NCBI RefSeq assembly: GCF_023515955.1
Contig: NZ_CP097322.1
Span: 7,054,501-7,118,500 of the forward strand
DNA: 64,000 nucleotides
Direction: 5' to 3'
Source: Streptomyces sp. RerS4
GTDB taxonomy: Bacteria; Actinomycetota; Actinomycetes; Streptomycetales; Streptomycetaceae
In this document: in pieces, positions 52,183 to 60,804 of the stretch
How positions within the stretch are numbered: position 1 is the first letter of the stretch
Layout: every line of letters begins with the position of its first letter
Made by a program: the position numbers and the translations under genes
The notes under the pieces: model-generated
Databases searched by the model: none
Told to the model about the DNA's origin: nothing
What the model saw: the letters and a program-made list of their open reading frames with translations, nothing else

Positions 52183-52938
52183 ATGTCAGTCACCGATGTG
52201 AAACTGCGCGCCGAGTACGGCGCCGCGGTCGAGCGGATGGTGGGCCGTGCCCTCGACGCCCTGAAGGGCGTCGAGGGCACGTGCGGCCCGGCCCAGCCGC
52301 TGTCCAGGGCCGAACCGGCCGCCCTGCGCGTCCTGGGCCCGGACGTCTTCACGCCCCGGCTCCTCGCCTCCCCGGCTTCCGGCCACGACGCGGCCCGGGA
52401 GGTGGCCGAGGCGTACCGCGTCTTCCCCCCGGCCGTAGGCGGCGATGCGGTGGCCCGCTGGCTCGACTGGGCCACCTGGACGCTCGCCTCCCGCAACGGC
52501 TCCGCCGACCCGGCACCGGCACCGGCGCGGGAACCGGCACCGGCCCGCCCGGCGGGCCCGTTCTTCCCGGTCCCCGACTGCCTCCCGGCCGCCGACGGCT
52601 GGCGCCCCTGGTCGCTCGCCATGGCCCGGCTCGCGCCACTGGCGCTCCCCGGCCTCGACAGCCCGCTCCACGACGCCGCACGCGCCGACCCGCTTGCCCT
52701 CGCCCGCGGAACCGTCCGTGCCATGCTGCGCCGAGACCACCGCACCGCCGCCCGTCTGGTCCGCTGGCTGGCCTGGCTGGCCTGGCTGGGCCGGCAGGCC
52801 AGGCTCACCGGCCCGGCAGGCCCTTCCGGGCCGCCCGGCGTCCGCGGACCGGTCGTCCCGGAGGGCGTACCCGTCGAGATCGAACCCCTGATCACCCGCC
52901 TGAAGCAGGTCGGTGACGGCAGCGCCCGAACCGCCTGA
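52183..52938 (+). CDS. 251-aa protein of unknown function, partner of the peptide gene
   Basis: A mostly helical 251-residue protein: VKLRAEYGAAVERMVGRALDALKGVEG at the start, a Pro/Ala linker (PAPAPAREPAPARPAG), then a helical core with a WLAWLAWLG triplet repeat in a 9-bp DNA repeat, and a PGPPG-like loop before the end. Starts ATG 52183 with CAGGAGAG upstream. No family recognised. Gene order suggests it works with the preceding 63-aa peptide. Confidence 0.65.
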   Translation: MSVTDVKLRAEYGAAVERMVGRALDALKGVEGTCGPAQPLSRAEPAALRVLGPDVFTPRLLASPASGHDAAREVAEAYRVFPPAVGGDAVARWLDWATWTLASRNGSADPAPAPAREPAPARPAGPFFPVPDCLPAADGWRPWSLAMARLAPLALPGLDSPLHDAARADPLALARGTVRAMLRRDHRTAARLVRWLAWLAWLGRQARLTGPAGPSGPPGVRGPVVPEGVPVEIEPLITRLKQVGDGSARTA

Positions 52939-52960
52939 GCGGCCGCTTCGTCCAGAGCGC

Positions 52961-53450
52961 CTACGGGATCCCGCGACGTCTGGCGCCCTGACCCGGACCG
53001 CCGACGATGATCCGACGGACGGACTCCACCACGACGGCGCGGCACCGCGCCGCCGCCCTGCTCGCCGCGCGCCGGGCCATGGGCCACTTCGCACAGCGGG
53101 TACACGGCGTCGTACACCGTCCCGGCGTGGGCCTCATGAGCGGAGCCAGATGATGACGGGATCCAGCGCAGCTCCATGTCGGCCTCACTCGCGTCCCGGT
53201 GGTGCTCACCGATGCTCAGGCCCCGGGCAAGGTACAGGTGCTCACGGGTGCGCGCGCCGGCGGGCATCCGCCACATCTTCGTCAGCAGCTCGACCTCCGA
53301 GGCGCCGATGCCGGCTTCCTCGGCCAGTTCCCGGCGTGCAGCCGTCAGCGGGTCCTCGCCGGGCTCGCGTCCGCCACCGGGACACATCAGCAACCGCTGG
53401 CCGCACACGTATTCGTTTTCGTGCGGTGCCCCCTGGGTGAGGAGAGAGCG
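52961..53450 (-). pseudogene. NUDIX hydrolase remnant
   Basis: The minus strand has CPGGGREPGEDPLTAARRELAEEAGIGASEVELL, a near-complete NUDIX box (GX5EX7REUXEEXGU form), then MWRMPAGARTREHLYLARGLS. The N-terminal strand expected before it is missing, there is no start with a ribosome site, and downstream of DMELRWI (about 53160) the reading frame changes. It is a truncated, frameshifted gene lying behind the PIG-L gene. Confidence 0.6.
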
Positions 53451-53466
53451 GGTGGCGGCGCGCCTG

Positions 53467-54234
53467 TCAGGCGAGGAGTCGGTGCGGGTCGCCCGCTACG
53501 GGGCCGGGGGTGAGCCGGGTGAAGGACTCGGTGCTGATGATCTCGTCGCGTTCGGTTTCGGGCAGGCGGGCGAGGAGGCCGGGCAGGGACCGCTCGCGCG
53601 CGACCTCACCTTCGTGAGCGAGGATCGCGGCCCACTTCACCGCGGCCCACAGGCCGACGTCCACGGTCGTGGTCACGTACGCGTCCGACACGGTCAGCAC
53701 GCTCTTCCCCACCGTCTCCAGCAGGGTTCCCAGCCGGCCCACACCGGTCTCCGAGTGCGTGGCGGCGTACAGCGCCGACGTCTGCCAGGGGGCGCCGGCC
53801 CGGGGGTACAGGTGCGCGAGACCGGAGGCTTCGACGGCGAGCAGGGTGATCTGGTGGCTGCGCTGGTGGTCCGGGTGGCCAGTCAGCTGCCCCAGCGCGT
53901 CGTGTCCGACGACGATGTCGGGCCGGAAGGCGCGGATGTGCGAGACGAGGCGGCCGACGGCTTCGTCGAGGGGTGCGTCGATGAGGCGTACGGCCCCGCC
54001 GGGTGCTGAGGCGGGGTTGCGTGCGTCGGCGTAGCCGAGCAGGCGCGGTGCGCCGGCGCCTAAGACGTTCAAGGCGTCTGCGAGTTCGGGGGCGCGGTGG
54101 CTGTCGGCCGTCCAGGTGGCGGTGACGACGGCGGTGCGGGCGCCGGCGGCGGCGTGCTGGGCGAGGACTCCGCCGGCGAGGAGGCATTCGTCGTCAGGGT
54201 GCGCGAAGACCGCGAGCAGGCTCGGAAGAAGCAC
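53467..54234 (-). CDS. PIG-L family deacetylase
   Basis: A 255-residue metal-dependent deacetylase of the LmbE/PIG-L superfamily (GlcNAc-PI or mycothiol-type de-N-acetylases). The zinc motif AHPDDE is close to the N-terminus (about 10-15), and the second metal site lies in GHPDHQRSH (about 130). The motif DIVVGHDALGQLTGHPDH is typical. I placed the start at GTG 54234, just before LLPSLLAVFAHPDDE; longer extensions upstream are low-complexity. Substrate unknown. Confidence 0.85.
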   Translation of the reverse strand: MLLPSLLAVFAHPDDECLLAGGVLAQHAAAGARTAVVTATWTADSHRAPELADALNVLGAGAPRLLGYADARNPASAPGGAVRLIDAPLDEAVGRLVSHIRAFRPDIVVGHDALGQLTGHPDHQRSHQITLLAVEASGLAHLYPRAGAPWQTSALYAATHSETGVGRLGTLLETVGKSVLTVSDAYVTTTVDVGLWAAVKWAAILAHEGEVARERSLPGLLARLPETERDEIISTESFTRLTPGPVAGDPHRLLA

Positions 54235-54721
54235 GGGGGCAGGATCCTGTCTGTGGTGTGGGGCTGGAGAGACGTGCAGGCCACGGGCGGGGGAGAGGGT
54301 TACAGGAGCGGTGGGCGGCCGGCGGCGGTCAGGCGAAGGACGGTTCGCCACCTCATCGGTCGACGGTCTTGTGCATGGCGGCCGAGCCACCCTTCGCGGA
54401 ACCCACGCAGGGACTCCCTCGCCCCACCTCCGCGGACAGCCCGCACGGCGGTCGCGGGGCCCACACAAGCAGGTACGGGGCGATGAGGGGTGCGGGCAGG
54501 TTGCGGTAGGCCACCGGGCGACACGGCTCGGGAACACCGTGCTGGAGGCCGGGACGCTGTCCTTGCTCAGGCGCTGCGAGTGCTGGACGGTCGCAACCGC
54601 GGGCAACCAGGCGCTCCCTGTCACTTGACCGTAGCTTCGAAGTGCCGGGCGGTCGCGGATGAATCATGCCCCCGGGTGGAAGAACCTGCCAGGATAGTGG
54701 TCCCGCTGCGAGGAGGCCGAG
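54235..54721. other. Gap without supported gene
   Basis: 487 bases between divergent genes. Frames are open on both strands but none carries a known domain or a good ribosome site. The last bases (54705-54721) provide the GAGGAGG ribosome site of the next gene. Confidence 0.4.
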
Positions 54722-55264
54722 TTGACCAGTCCCGAGGCCAAGGGGTCAAAGCTACCGCCGACTTATCCCCCAAAGTCGCCTCCGCCGCCGAAGCGGCCGG
54801 TGGAGGCTCCGCGGCCACAGCCGGAGACGAAGCCCACGACGGAGGTCGCGGTCCGCCGGCCCCGCATGATCGTGCGGAACCGGCGTACGGCCGCGCTCGC
54901 CTTCAGGGCCGACGAATGGGCGGCGAAGAAGGCCGCCGCCAAGGTCGCGGAGGAATTGCGGGGGTGGGGCTATCCCGCCCTGGACGAGAGCGACCTCACG
55001 GCGGCCGTCCGCCGGCTCGTCGCGGCGGCTGTTGCGGACGGGGGAAAGCGGGTCAGCGTGCACCTCGGCGATCAGGACCACAAGGTCCTCGTTGCCGTCC
55101 TCAGCCACGTCGCCGGATCGTCCGACGAGACCGTGCTCGGCGAGCTGATGGCGCTGACCACGGTCGACTCCGTGGGCGTGGACGCCGGCGAGGACGGCCA
55201 CAGGATGTGGGTCCTCCTGGATGCCGCACCGCGACGCCGTGGTGCCGGCCACGCTGCGGCATAA
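54722..55264 (+). CDS. 180-aa protein of unknown function
   Basis: TTG 54722 has GAGGAGG 6 bases upstream. The first 45 residues are Pro/Lys-rich and unstructured (PPTYPPKSPPPPKRPVEAP). The rest is alpha/beta: EWAAKKAAAKVAEELRGWGYPAL, VRRLVAAAVADGGKRVSVHLGDQDHKVLVAVLSHVAG and a final MWVLLDA. The order resembles anti-sigma-like ATPase folds, but the ATP motifs are not evident. Function unassigned. Confidence 0.6.
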   Translation: MTSPEAKGSKLPPTYPPKSPPPPKRPVEAPRPQPETKPTTEVAVRRPRMIVRNRRTAALAFRADEWAAKKAAAKVAEELRGWGYPALDESDLTAAVRRLVAAAVADGGKRVSVHLGDQDHKVLVAVLSHVAGSSDETVLGELMALTTVDSVGVDAGEDGHRMWVLLDAAPRRRGAGHAAA

Positions 55265-55378
55265 GGGCAGGGGAGGCAGGCAGGCTGCTACACGGCTACT
55301 GCGGGCGGCAGCCCTACAGTCCCGGGCCCGCGACGGTGTCGGTCCTGCTCGTAAAGGTTCGTCAGCCGAGGGACAGGG

Positions 55379-55750
55379 TCAGCACGGCCTGCTACTGCCG
55401 TTTCCCTGGAGGCTCGCGTCGTAGACGTATCCCCAGTAGCGAGTGCTGCCGGTGTTGAAGTGGCCGTAGGACCAGGTGTTGCCGTAGCTGTTGGTGACGT
55501 AGCAGGCGACGTCAAGGCTCCAGCCGGGTCCCAGGCGGAGGACGACATCACACGCTCCGTATGGCCCTTTGCGGAGATACGAGTACTGCCCTTCGACGGT
55601 GTAGTCGAATTCGTTGCTGAAGCTGCCAGTCGGCCAGCCGGTGCATGTGACAGCGGTGGAGCCTTGGCTGCCGGCAGCTGCTGGGGTGGCGGCGAGAGTA
55701 GCCAACGCTGCGGTCACTGCCGCGAAAGCGAGTGTCGAACGGATCCTCAT
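55379..55750 (-). CDS. Small secreted protein of unknown function
   Basis: A 123-residue exported protein: signal peptide about 1-26 (RIRSTLAFAAVTAALATLAATPAAA), then a mature part rich in Tyr, Gly and Ser with four cysteines (TCTGWP, ACDVV, VACYV, RPC). ATG 55750 follows GGGGAGA. Its ATG overlaps the TGA of an open frame from 55747, which suggests coupling to a preceding gene. Confidence 0.75.
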   Translation of the reverse strand: MRIRSTLAFAAVTAALATLAATPAAAGSQGSTAVTCTGWPTGSFSNEFDYTVEGQYSYLRKGPYGACDVVLRLGPGWSLDVACYVTNSYGNTWSYGHFNTGSTRYWGYVYDASLQGNGSSRPC

Positions 55751-56100
55751 GATTCTCCCCTGTCAGGCGGTTTCGTGGAGTGTGCCGTTTCGGTTCCAGT
55801 CCTCAAGCGTCCTGCTCTGTGGGCGTGTTCAATCTTGACGGGTCGGCAGGCCGGCCCGACAGTCGCGATTCGGCCGTGGCCCACGATCTTGTACGGATGT
55901 GCCCAGGATCGGGCGTCCTCGTACCCTTCGGGAGTGACAAGGTAGGGGCCGACCCATTTGCGGGAGTAGTCCGTCAGGTCGTCCTGATCGGGATAGGTGC
56001 GGCGGTGCTGCCGTACGAACCACCGGTGCCGGTAGATGCGGCCGGCGGTGTCCCGGGCGCCGCGGTCGTCGTCGGGGCGGGTCGGACAGACTGACGCGGC
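55747..56100 (-). CDS. Possible CDS with unresolved start
   Basis: The frame ends at TGA 55749-55747, overlapping the next ATG as ATGA. It reads as believable protein: GRIYRHRWFVRQHRRTYPDQDDLTDYSRKWVGPYLVTPEGYEDARSWAHPYKIVGHGR. No ATG or GTG with a ribosome site lies in frame; the nearest GTG (about 56160) is inside the divergent gpsA-like start. It may be a gene with a 5' frameshift. Confidence 0.4.
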   Translation of the reverse strand, partial: AASVCPTRPDDDRGARDTAGRIYRHRWFVRQHRRTYPDQDDLTDYSRKWVGPYLVTPEGYEDARSWAHPYKIVGHGRIATVGPACRPVKIEHAHRAGRLRTGTETAHSTKPPDRGES

Positions 56101-56148
56101 CGATACGATGACTGTGCCCCGCCGCCATCCCGAGGTAAGGACCCGGCG

Positions 56149-57162
56149 GTGAGTCAGCACCGTTCCGCCCGTGCTGCGGTGTTCTCGGCCGGCTCCTGGG
56201 GGACCGCCGTCGCCAAGATCTTGGCGGACGCCGGCACCGACGTCATCGTGCACGCCCGCCGCAGCGCGATCGCCGACGCGATCAATTCGACGCACCGCAA
56301 CCCCGGCTACTTCCCCACCATCGAGCTGCCCTTCTCCGTGACGGCCACGACGGACCCGGCCGCCGCGCTCGCGGGCGCGGACTTCCTCGTCCTGTCCATC
56401 CCCGCGCAGTCCCTGCGGGCCGGCCTCGCGGCGTGGGCGCCGCACATCGGGCCCGACACCGTGAACGTGTCGCTGATGAAGGGCGTCGAGAGGGGCAGCC
56501 ACCTGCGGGCGAGCGAGGTCATCACCGAGGTGACCGGCGTGAGCGCGGACCGGGTCGCGGTGCTGTCCGGACCCAACCTGGCGCGCGAGCTCATGGACGG
56601 CCGGCCCGCCGCCGCGACCGTCGCCTGCCCCGACGAGGAAGCCGCTCGCCGCTTCCAGCAGGCATGCCACACCCCGTACTTCCGGCCCTACACCAGCACC
56701 GACGTGATCGGCTGCGAGCTCGGCGGCGCGGTGAAGAACGTCATCGCCCTGGCGGTCGGCATCGCCTCGGGCATGGGCCTGGGCGACAACGCCACGGCCA
56801 TGCTCATCACGCGCGGGCTGGCGGAGGCCACCCGGCTGGCCGCGGCCATGGGTGCCCACCCGTCCACCCTCGCCGGCCTGTCCGGCGTGGGCGACCTGGT
56901 GGCCACCTGCTCCTCACCTCTCTCTCGCAACCGCACCTTCGGCACCCATCTCGGCCACGGTCTGAGTGTCGAGCAGGCGACCGCCGCCGCCCGGCAGACC
57001 ACCGAGGGCGTCAAGAGCGCCGAGGCGATCCTCGCCCTGGCCGGCGCCCACGGCGTTGAGATGCCGATCACGGAAGTCGTCTCCGACCTGCTGCACGAGA
57101 AGGTCACGCTCGACCAGGCCGCGGCCGCGCTGACGCAGCGGCCCCCCAAGCCCGAGCACTGA
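56149..57162 (+). CDS. gpsA: NAD(P)-dependent glycerol-3-phosphate dehydrogenase-like protein
   Basis: A 337-residue two-domain protein of the GpsA family, which reduces dihydroxyacetone phosphate to sn-glycerol-3-phosphate for phospholipid synthesis. N-terminal Rossmann fold: AVFSAGSWGTAVAKILADAG (first motif glycine replaced by Ser). C-terminal substrate domain: ELGGAVKNVIALAVGIASGMGLGDNA (catalytic Lys in the GAVKN block) and TRGLAEATRLAAAMGA. GTG 56149 follows GAGGTAAGG. It stands apart from other lipid genes, so it may be a second copy in this organism. Confidence 0.88.
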   Translation: MSQHRSARAAVFSAGSWGTAVAKILADAGTDVIVHARRSAIADAINSTHRNPGYFPTIELPFSVTATTDPAAALAGADFLVLSIPAQSLRAGLAAWAPHIGPDTVNVSLMKGVERGSHLRASEVITEVTGVSADRVAVLSGPNLARELMDGRPAAATVACPDEEAARRFQQACHTPYFRPYTSTDVIGCELGGAVKNVIALAVGIASGMGLGDNATAMLITRGLAEATRLAAAMGAHPSTLAGLSGVGDLVATCSSPLSRNRTFGTHLGHGLSVEQATAAARQTTEGVKSAEAILALAGAHGVEMPITEVVSDLLHEKVTLDQAAAALTQRPPKPEH

Positions 57163-57235
57163 CCCCCGCGGCACCCGGCCACACCAGGGCCCGCCGCCCT
57201 TCACCTTCACCCTCCCGACACGGAGGTCCTCACCC

Positions 57236-57433
57236 ATGCGCGAATCCGTGCTGCCCGCAGTCCAGATCGTCGTCACCCTCGCCCTCGTGGTGTGGACGAT
57301 CACCGGCTCACCCGCCTGCCCGGCCACCGGCTGCGCTGGAAGATGTTCTGCCGGGCCACCTTCAGACAGCGCCTCCGAAGAACGCGCACCAGCGTCCGAC
57401 GACGTCGTCCCCTTTCGTTCACCGACAACTTGA
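57236..57433 (+). CDS. Small membrane protein, possibly frameshifted
   Basis: ATG 57236 follows CGGAGG by about 10 bases. The 65-residue frame has one hydrophobic helix (PAVQIVVTLALVVWTIT) and then a low-quality tail. Another frame after about 57300 reads DHRLTRLPGHRLRWKMFCRATFRQRL, which looks more protein-like, so a one-base frameshift near 57300 may have changed the C-terminus. Confidence 0.5.
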   Translation: MRESVLPAVQIVVTLALVVWTITGSPACPATGCAGRCSAGPPSDSASEERAPASDDVVPFRSPTT

Positions 57434-57464
57434 GGAGTCTCGCGCACAGAGAGCGTTTCGGGGG

Positions 57465-57887
57465 TCAGTCGAGGAACGGCGACGAAGGCGGCGCTGCCTG
57501 CTGCTGACTGAGCTTTTCCAGGACGCGATCACGGAGCAGTTCGTACTCCTCACGGAGCCTTGGCCACTGGGCGACTGGCGGTCGGGGGATGACGATTCCC
57601 TCGGTGACGATCTCGTCCGACCGGAACTGCTCTCGGGCGAGGTCGATCTCGATTCCGGCATTCAGGCGGTTCCACCAGTGGTAGTCCACGCGTTCTCCGT
57701 TCACGTGGACCTCACCGCGGATCAGCTCGCCTCCCAGCAGGTCATTCAGCACCATGGCGGTCACCCCGCACTGATCCCTGGCCGGGTTGTCCGGGGTCCA
57801 GTGCGGTCGAAACTCAGGAGTGCAGGTCTCGGCACTCCAACTGCTGCGAAGAGCCCGCTCGATGTCAGTGAGAAGCAACGGTGTCAT
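57465..57887 (-). CDS. YunG-like family protein
   Basis: A 140-residue soluble protein matching YunG-like proteins: CTPEFRPHWTPDNPARDQCGVTAMVLNDLLGGELIRG, then RVDYHWWNRLNAGIEIDLAREQF. The conserved D-Q-C and H-W-W-N-R blocks look like an active site, and the cysteine in QCGVTA resembles a cysteine-peptidase nucleophile, but no reaction is established. ATG 57887. Its neighbours give no operon clue. Confidence 0.78.
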   Translation of the reverse strand: MTPLLLTDIERALRSSWSAETCTPEFRPHWTPDNPARDQCGVTAMVLNDLLGGELIRGEVHVNGERVDYHWWNRLNAGIEIDLAREQFRSDEIVTEGIVIPRPPVAQWPRLREEYELLRDRVLEKLSQQQAAPPSSPFLD

Positions 57888-58477
57888 GACGGCAATGGTG
57901 TCAGCCGGTACTGACAGTGACCGGGGCCGCGACGACAGCTGCCCTCCAGCCGCGACCGCCAGACGTCTGAACAGGAGAACTTGACGGGTAACCGGAGGAC
58001 GACGTCCTCTAGGTCAGGGCCTGATCCCCGTTTCACCCCAGTCCAGCAGCCGCCGGCCCGGCACCACCGCTTCAGGTTGATGCCACAGCCGATCGGTCTC
58101 ACAAGCACGGCATTTCCGCGCGGTCCCGGCCGACCGTGTGACCGGGCGCTGCGCCTGGCGGGAATCGCCGGGCGCAGCGCAGTCGACGTCCAGGCTGTGG
58201 GTGGAGTCGTGGTCCGCGCCGGGGCAGATGCGCACGCCGAGGCGGGCCCGGGTCCTCCTCGCCGAACCGGCCGGGGACCTCGTGGTTGAGGACGACGAGT
58301 TCGTCGAGGACACCGCCAGTCGGGCAGCCGCGGATCTTGGCCACTGACTCGTCGACGAGATCGCGCAGGAACGCCTCGCGGGGGTATCCGTCGAGGGGCT
58401 CGCCCGGGTTGGCTACGTAGGGCACAACCGAGAACGTCCGTTGTCGGTTTCGGCATAGCGCTGCTGACCGCAGCCGT
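57888..58477 (-). pseudogene. Degraded unclassified coding region
   Basis: The minus strand reads YVANPGEPLDGYPREAFLRDLVDESVAKIRGCPTGGVLDELVVLNHEVPGRFGEEDPG (ending near 58250) and then, in another frame, ARLGVRICPGADHDSTHSLDVDC to about 58014. The two parts look like one frameshifted gene with an ATG near 58425, but I cannot name its family. 58478-58555 shows no feature. Confidence 0.35.
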
Positions 58478-58555
58478 GTGCAGGGTCGGTCAGAAGCAGT
58501 AGCGCCGGACGAGCCACACGATACGGAGATGCGGTGCCGCAGGCCGGGGGGTGGA

Positions 58556-59497
58556 CTATTCCTCCGACAGCCGTGCCATGTCGGACACCGGCCCGAGGTG
58601 GCCGAGCTTGTCGGGGTTGGACACGGAGTGGATCGCCCGAATCACACCGTCGACGATGTCGAGCTCGACCACGTTGACCACACGGCCCTCAGGGTCGTAC
58701 GTCACGGCGCCCGGCCGGCTGTTGACCCAGGCCGGACGGAGGCCGGCACCGAGGCTCCGGATCCGGCGGAACCCGCCGACGAGCAGCTGTCCGACGCGCT
58801 GCGGATCGACCACCGGATTCCTGGTCGCACGCGCCTTGCCGCCGCCGTCCCCGTAGTACACGACATCGGGCGCGAGCATGCCGAGCAGCGCGTCCAAGTC
58901 ACCGCCCTCGGCCGCCTCGAAGAACGTGCGGGCGAGTTTCTCGCCCTCGGCCCGCCGGGCGGCGGGCGGCACGCTGTCCGCATCCGGCCCGGCCGCGGCG
59001 ACGCGCTTCTTGGCACGGGCGAAGATCTGGCGGCAGTTCGCCTCGGACTTCCCGGTGGTCCTCGCCACGTCCGGGTAGTCGTACCCGAACACCTCACGCA
59101 GCACGAACACCGCCCGCTCCACGGGGGAAAGGGCCTCCAGCAGCACGAGGAAGGCCATGGACAGGGAGTCGGCCAGCTCGGCGTGCTCGACCGGTCCCGG
59201 CCGGTCATCGGTCACGACGACCGGTTCGGGCAGCCAGTTCCCCACGTAGGTCTCCCTCCGTACCCGTGCCGAGCTCAGGTGGTTGATCCCCAACCGCGTC
59301 ACGGCTGTGGTCAGGTACGCCTTTGGTGCGGAGATCGCGGTACCCGCCCGGTGCGCTCGGGTCAGGCCGAGGAAGGCGTCCTGAACGAGGTCCTCGGCGT
59401 CGCCCACCGACCCGGTCATCCCGTAGGCGATGGAGAACATCAGCGGTCGGTAGCCGGCCTCGTCCGTCACATCCGTCACATCCGTTGCTCCCGACAT
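58556..59497 (-). CDS. ECF41-group sigma factor with C-terminal regulatory domain
   Basis: A 313-residue sigma factor with the full ECF41 signature. Sigma region 2 reads RPLMFSIAYGMTGSVGDAEDLVQDAFLG (about 17-45) and region 4 SPVERAVFVLREVFGYDYPDVARTTGKSEANCRQIF. A SnoaL-like domain follows with the ECF41 marks NWLPEP, YGDGGGKARA and NPDKL. In this group the C-terminal domain controls activity and no anti-sigma factor is needed. ATG 59497 follows GGGGAGGGG. The N-terminus has a 9-bp tandem repeat coding TDVTDVT. It is divergent from a CMD/AhpD gene whose promoter fits ECF41. Confidence 0.93.
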   Translation of the reverse strand: MSGATDVTDVTDEAGYRPLMFSIAYGMTGSVGDAEDLVQDAFLGLTRAHRAGTAISAPKAYLTTAVTRLGINHLSSARVRRETYVGNWLPEPVVVTDDRPGPVEHAELADSLSMAFLVLLEALSPVERAVFVLREVFGYDYPDVARTTGKSEANCRQIFARAKKRVAAAGPDADSVPPAARRAEGEKLARTFFEAAEGGDLDALLGMLAPDVVYYGDGGGKARATRNPVVDPQRVGQLLVGGFRRIRSLGAGLRPAWVNSRPGAVTYDPEGRVVNVVELDIVDGVIRAIHSVSNPDKLGHLGPVSDMARLSEE

Positions 59498-59660
59498 GGG
59501 ACCCCTCCCCAACTCACGGACGGCGGTGCCCAGTCCAAGGGCGGCGCCCCGCCTGCTCATTCCAAGATCCACAGGACGCCCAGAGGGTATCCGAGGCGCT
59601 TCGATCGACCCTCGGCGGGCCGTCACAGTCCGGCGGGGAGACGCACGTCACATCAGCCCC

Positions 59661-59687
59661 TGTCACAGGCTGGCGGGGTGCCCTGTC
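59661..59687 (+). promoter_or_regulatory. ECF41-type promoter before the CMD gene
   Basis: TGTCACA (59661-59667), 16 bases, TGTC (59684-59687) matches the ECF41 pattern TGTCACA-N16-CGTC at all but one base. It lies 42 bases before the ATG and faces the genes divergent from the ECF41 sigma factor. Confidence 0.75.
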
Positions 59688-59728
59688 TTAGAGGGCGACA
59701 GCGAAACAGCGGGAACAAGGAGTGCACG

Positions 59729-60202
59729 ATGAACGCTCGACTGAACTTCATGACCAGCCCCGTCGCCGCCAAGGCCATGAAGCACATCGTGGCCGCGAGC
59801 AGGGAGCTCGCGGAGTCGACCGTTCCGGCCTCCACCCGGGAACTGGTCATGCTTCGCGCCAGCCAGATCAACGGCTGCGCCGGATGCATCGACATGCACA
59901 CCAAGGACGCCGCGCACGCCGGGGAGAGCGCGGTACGTCTCAACCTGGTCGTGGCCTGGCGCGAGGCCACCGTGTTCACCGACGCCGAACGCGCCGCCCT
60001 GGAGCTGACCGAGGAGGGCACCCGCATCGCCGACGCGGCCGGCGGCGTCTCGGACGCGGTCTGGGCGAACGCCGCCAAGGACTACGACGAGGACCAGCTC
60101 GCCGACCTGGTGGCCCAGATCGCCGTCATCAACGCCTTCAACCGCGGGAACGTCATGATCCAGCAGCCCGCAGGCGAATACCGGCCCGGCCGGCACGGCT
60201 GA
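59729..60202 (+). CDS. Carboxymuconolactone decarboxylase/AhpD-like protein
   Basis: A 157-residue protein of the CMD/AhpD family. The redox motif C-x2-C is in NGCAGCIDMHTKDA (about 50-60), the pattern of peroxidase-linked members rather than the true decarboxylase. The helical core LVVAWREATVFTDAERAALELTEEGTRIAD is typical. ATG 59729 follows AAGGAG by 7 bases. This is the classical partner gene of ECF41 sigma factors, which fits the promoter upstream. Confidence 0.92.
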   Translation: MNARLNFMTSPVAAKAMKHIVAASRELAESTVPASTRELVMLRASQINGCAGCIDMHTKDAAHAGESAVRLNLVVAWREATVFTDAERAALELTEEGTRIADAAGGVSDAVWANAAKDYDEDQLADLVAQIAVINAFNRGNVMIQQPAGEYRPGRHG

Positions 60203-60270
60203 CCGACCGCCCGCCACGCCACCGCCCGACCCCGCACTCCCCGAGCCGACACCCTGCAAGGACACATCCC

Positions 60271-60657
60271 ATGAACCTCGCCCTGTGGATCGTCACCGGA
60301 CTGCTCGCCGCCGCCTACCTGCTCGGCGGTGCCTTCAAGGTGATCACGCCGAAGGAGAAGATCGCCGCCAGTGGCCCCAGCGCCCGCTGGGCCGAGGACT
60401 TCAGCGCCGGCGGCATCAAAACCATCGGAGCCCTCGAAGTGCTGGCCGCGGTGGGCCTGGTCCTGCCCGCCGTGCTCGGCATCGCACCGGTCCTGGTCCC
60501 ACTGGCGGCCCTCGGCCTGGTGCTGATGATGACCGGCGCGGCGATCACCCGCATACGGCGTGACGAGACCACATTCATGGTGGTGGACCTGGTCTACCTC
60601 GCCCTGGCCGCCTTCGTGGTGTGGGGCCGCTTCGGCCCCGAGTCCTTCACGCCCTGA
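60271..60657 (+). CDS. DoxX family membrane protein
   Basis: A 128-residue protein with four helices: LALWIVTGLLAAAYLLGGAFKV, a second around IKTIGALEVLAAVGLVLPAVLG, a third VLVPLAALGLVLMMTGAAI and a final VDLVYLALAAFVVWGRFG. This is the DoxX layout. ATG 60271 has a weak AAGGA upstream. It is 68 bases behind the CMD gene and probably cotranscribed; DoxX proteins often occur in ECF41 units. Confidence 0.88.
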   Translation: MNLALWIVTGLLAAAYLLGGAFKVITPKEKIAASGPSARWAEDFSAGGIKTIGALEVLAAVGLVLPAVLGIAPVLVPLAALGLVLMMTGAAITRIRRDETTFMVVDLVYLALAAFVVWGRFGPESFTP

Positions 60658-60804
60658 CCGGGGCATTGTCCGGCAGCGGAGGCCCTCCGTTCACAGCCGG
60701 CCACGGGTCACAACAGGCTGTCAGACACGGGACGGCGCCTTGACCCTGACAACACAGATGGTGCCTTCTCGACGGAGTGCGGGCAGGCGACAGGCAGGAG
60801 AACG

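Noticed and set aside
51846..53408. 520-codon minus-strand frame
   Set aside because: Contains a real NUDIX box only at its start; the remainder is a shadow of the 251-aa plus-strand gene.
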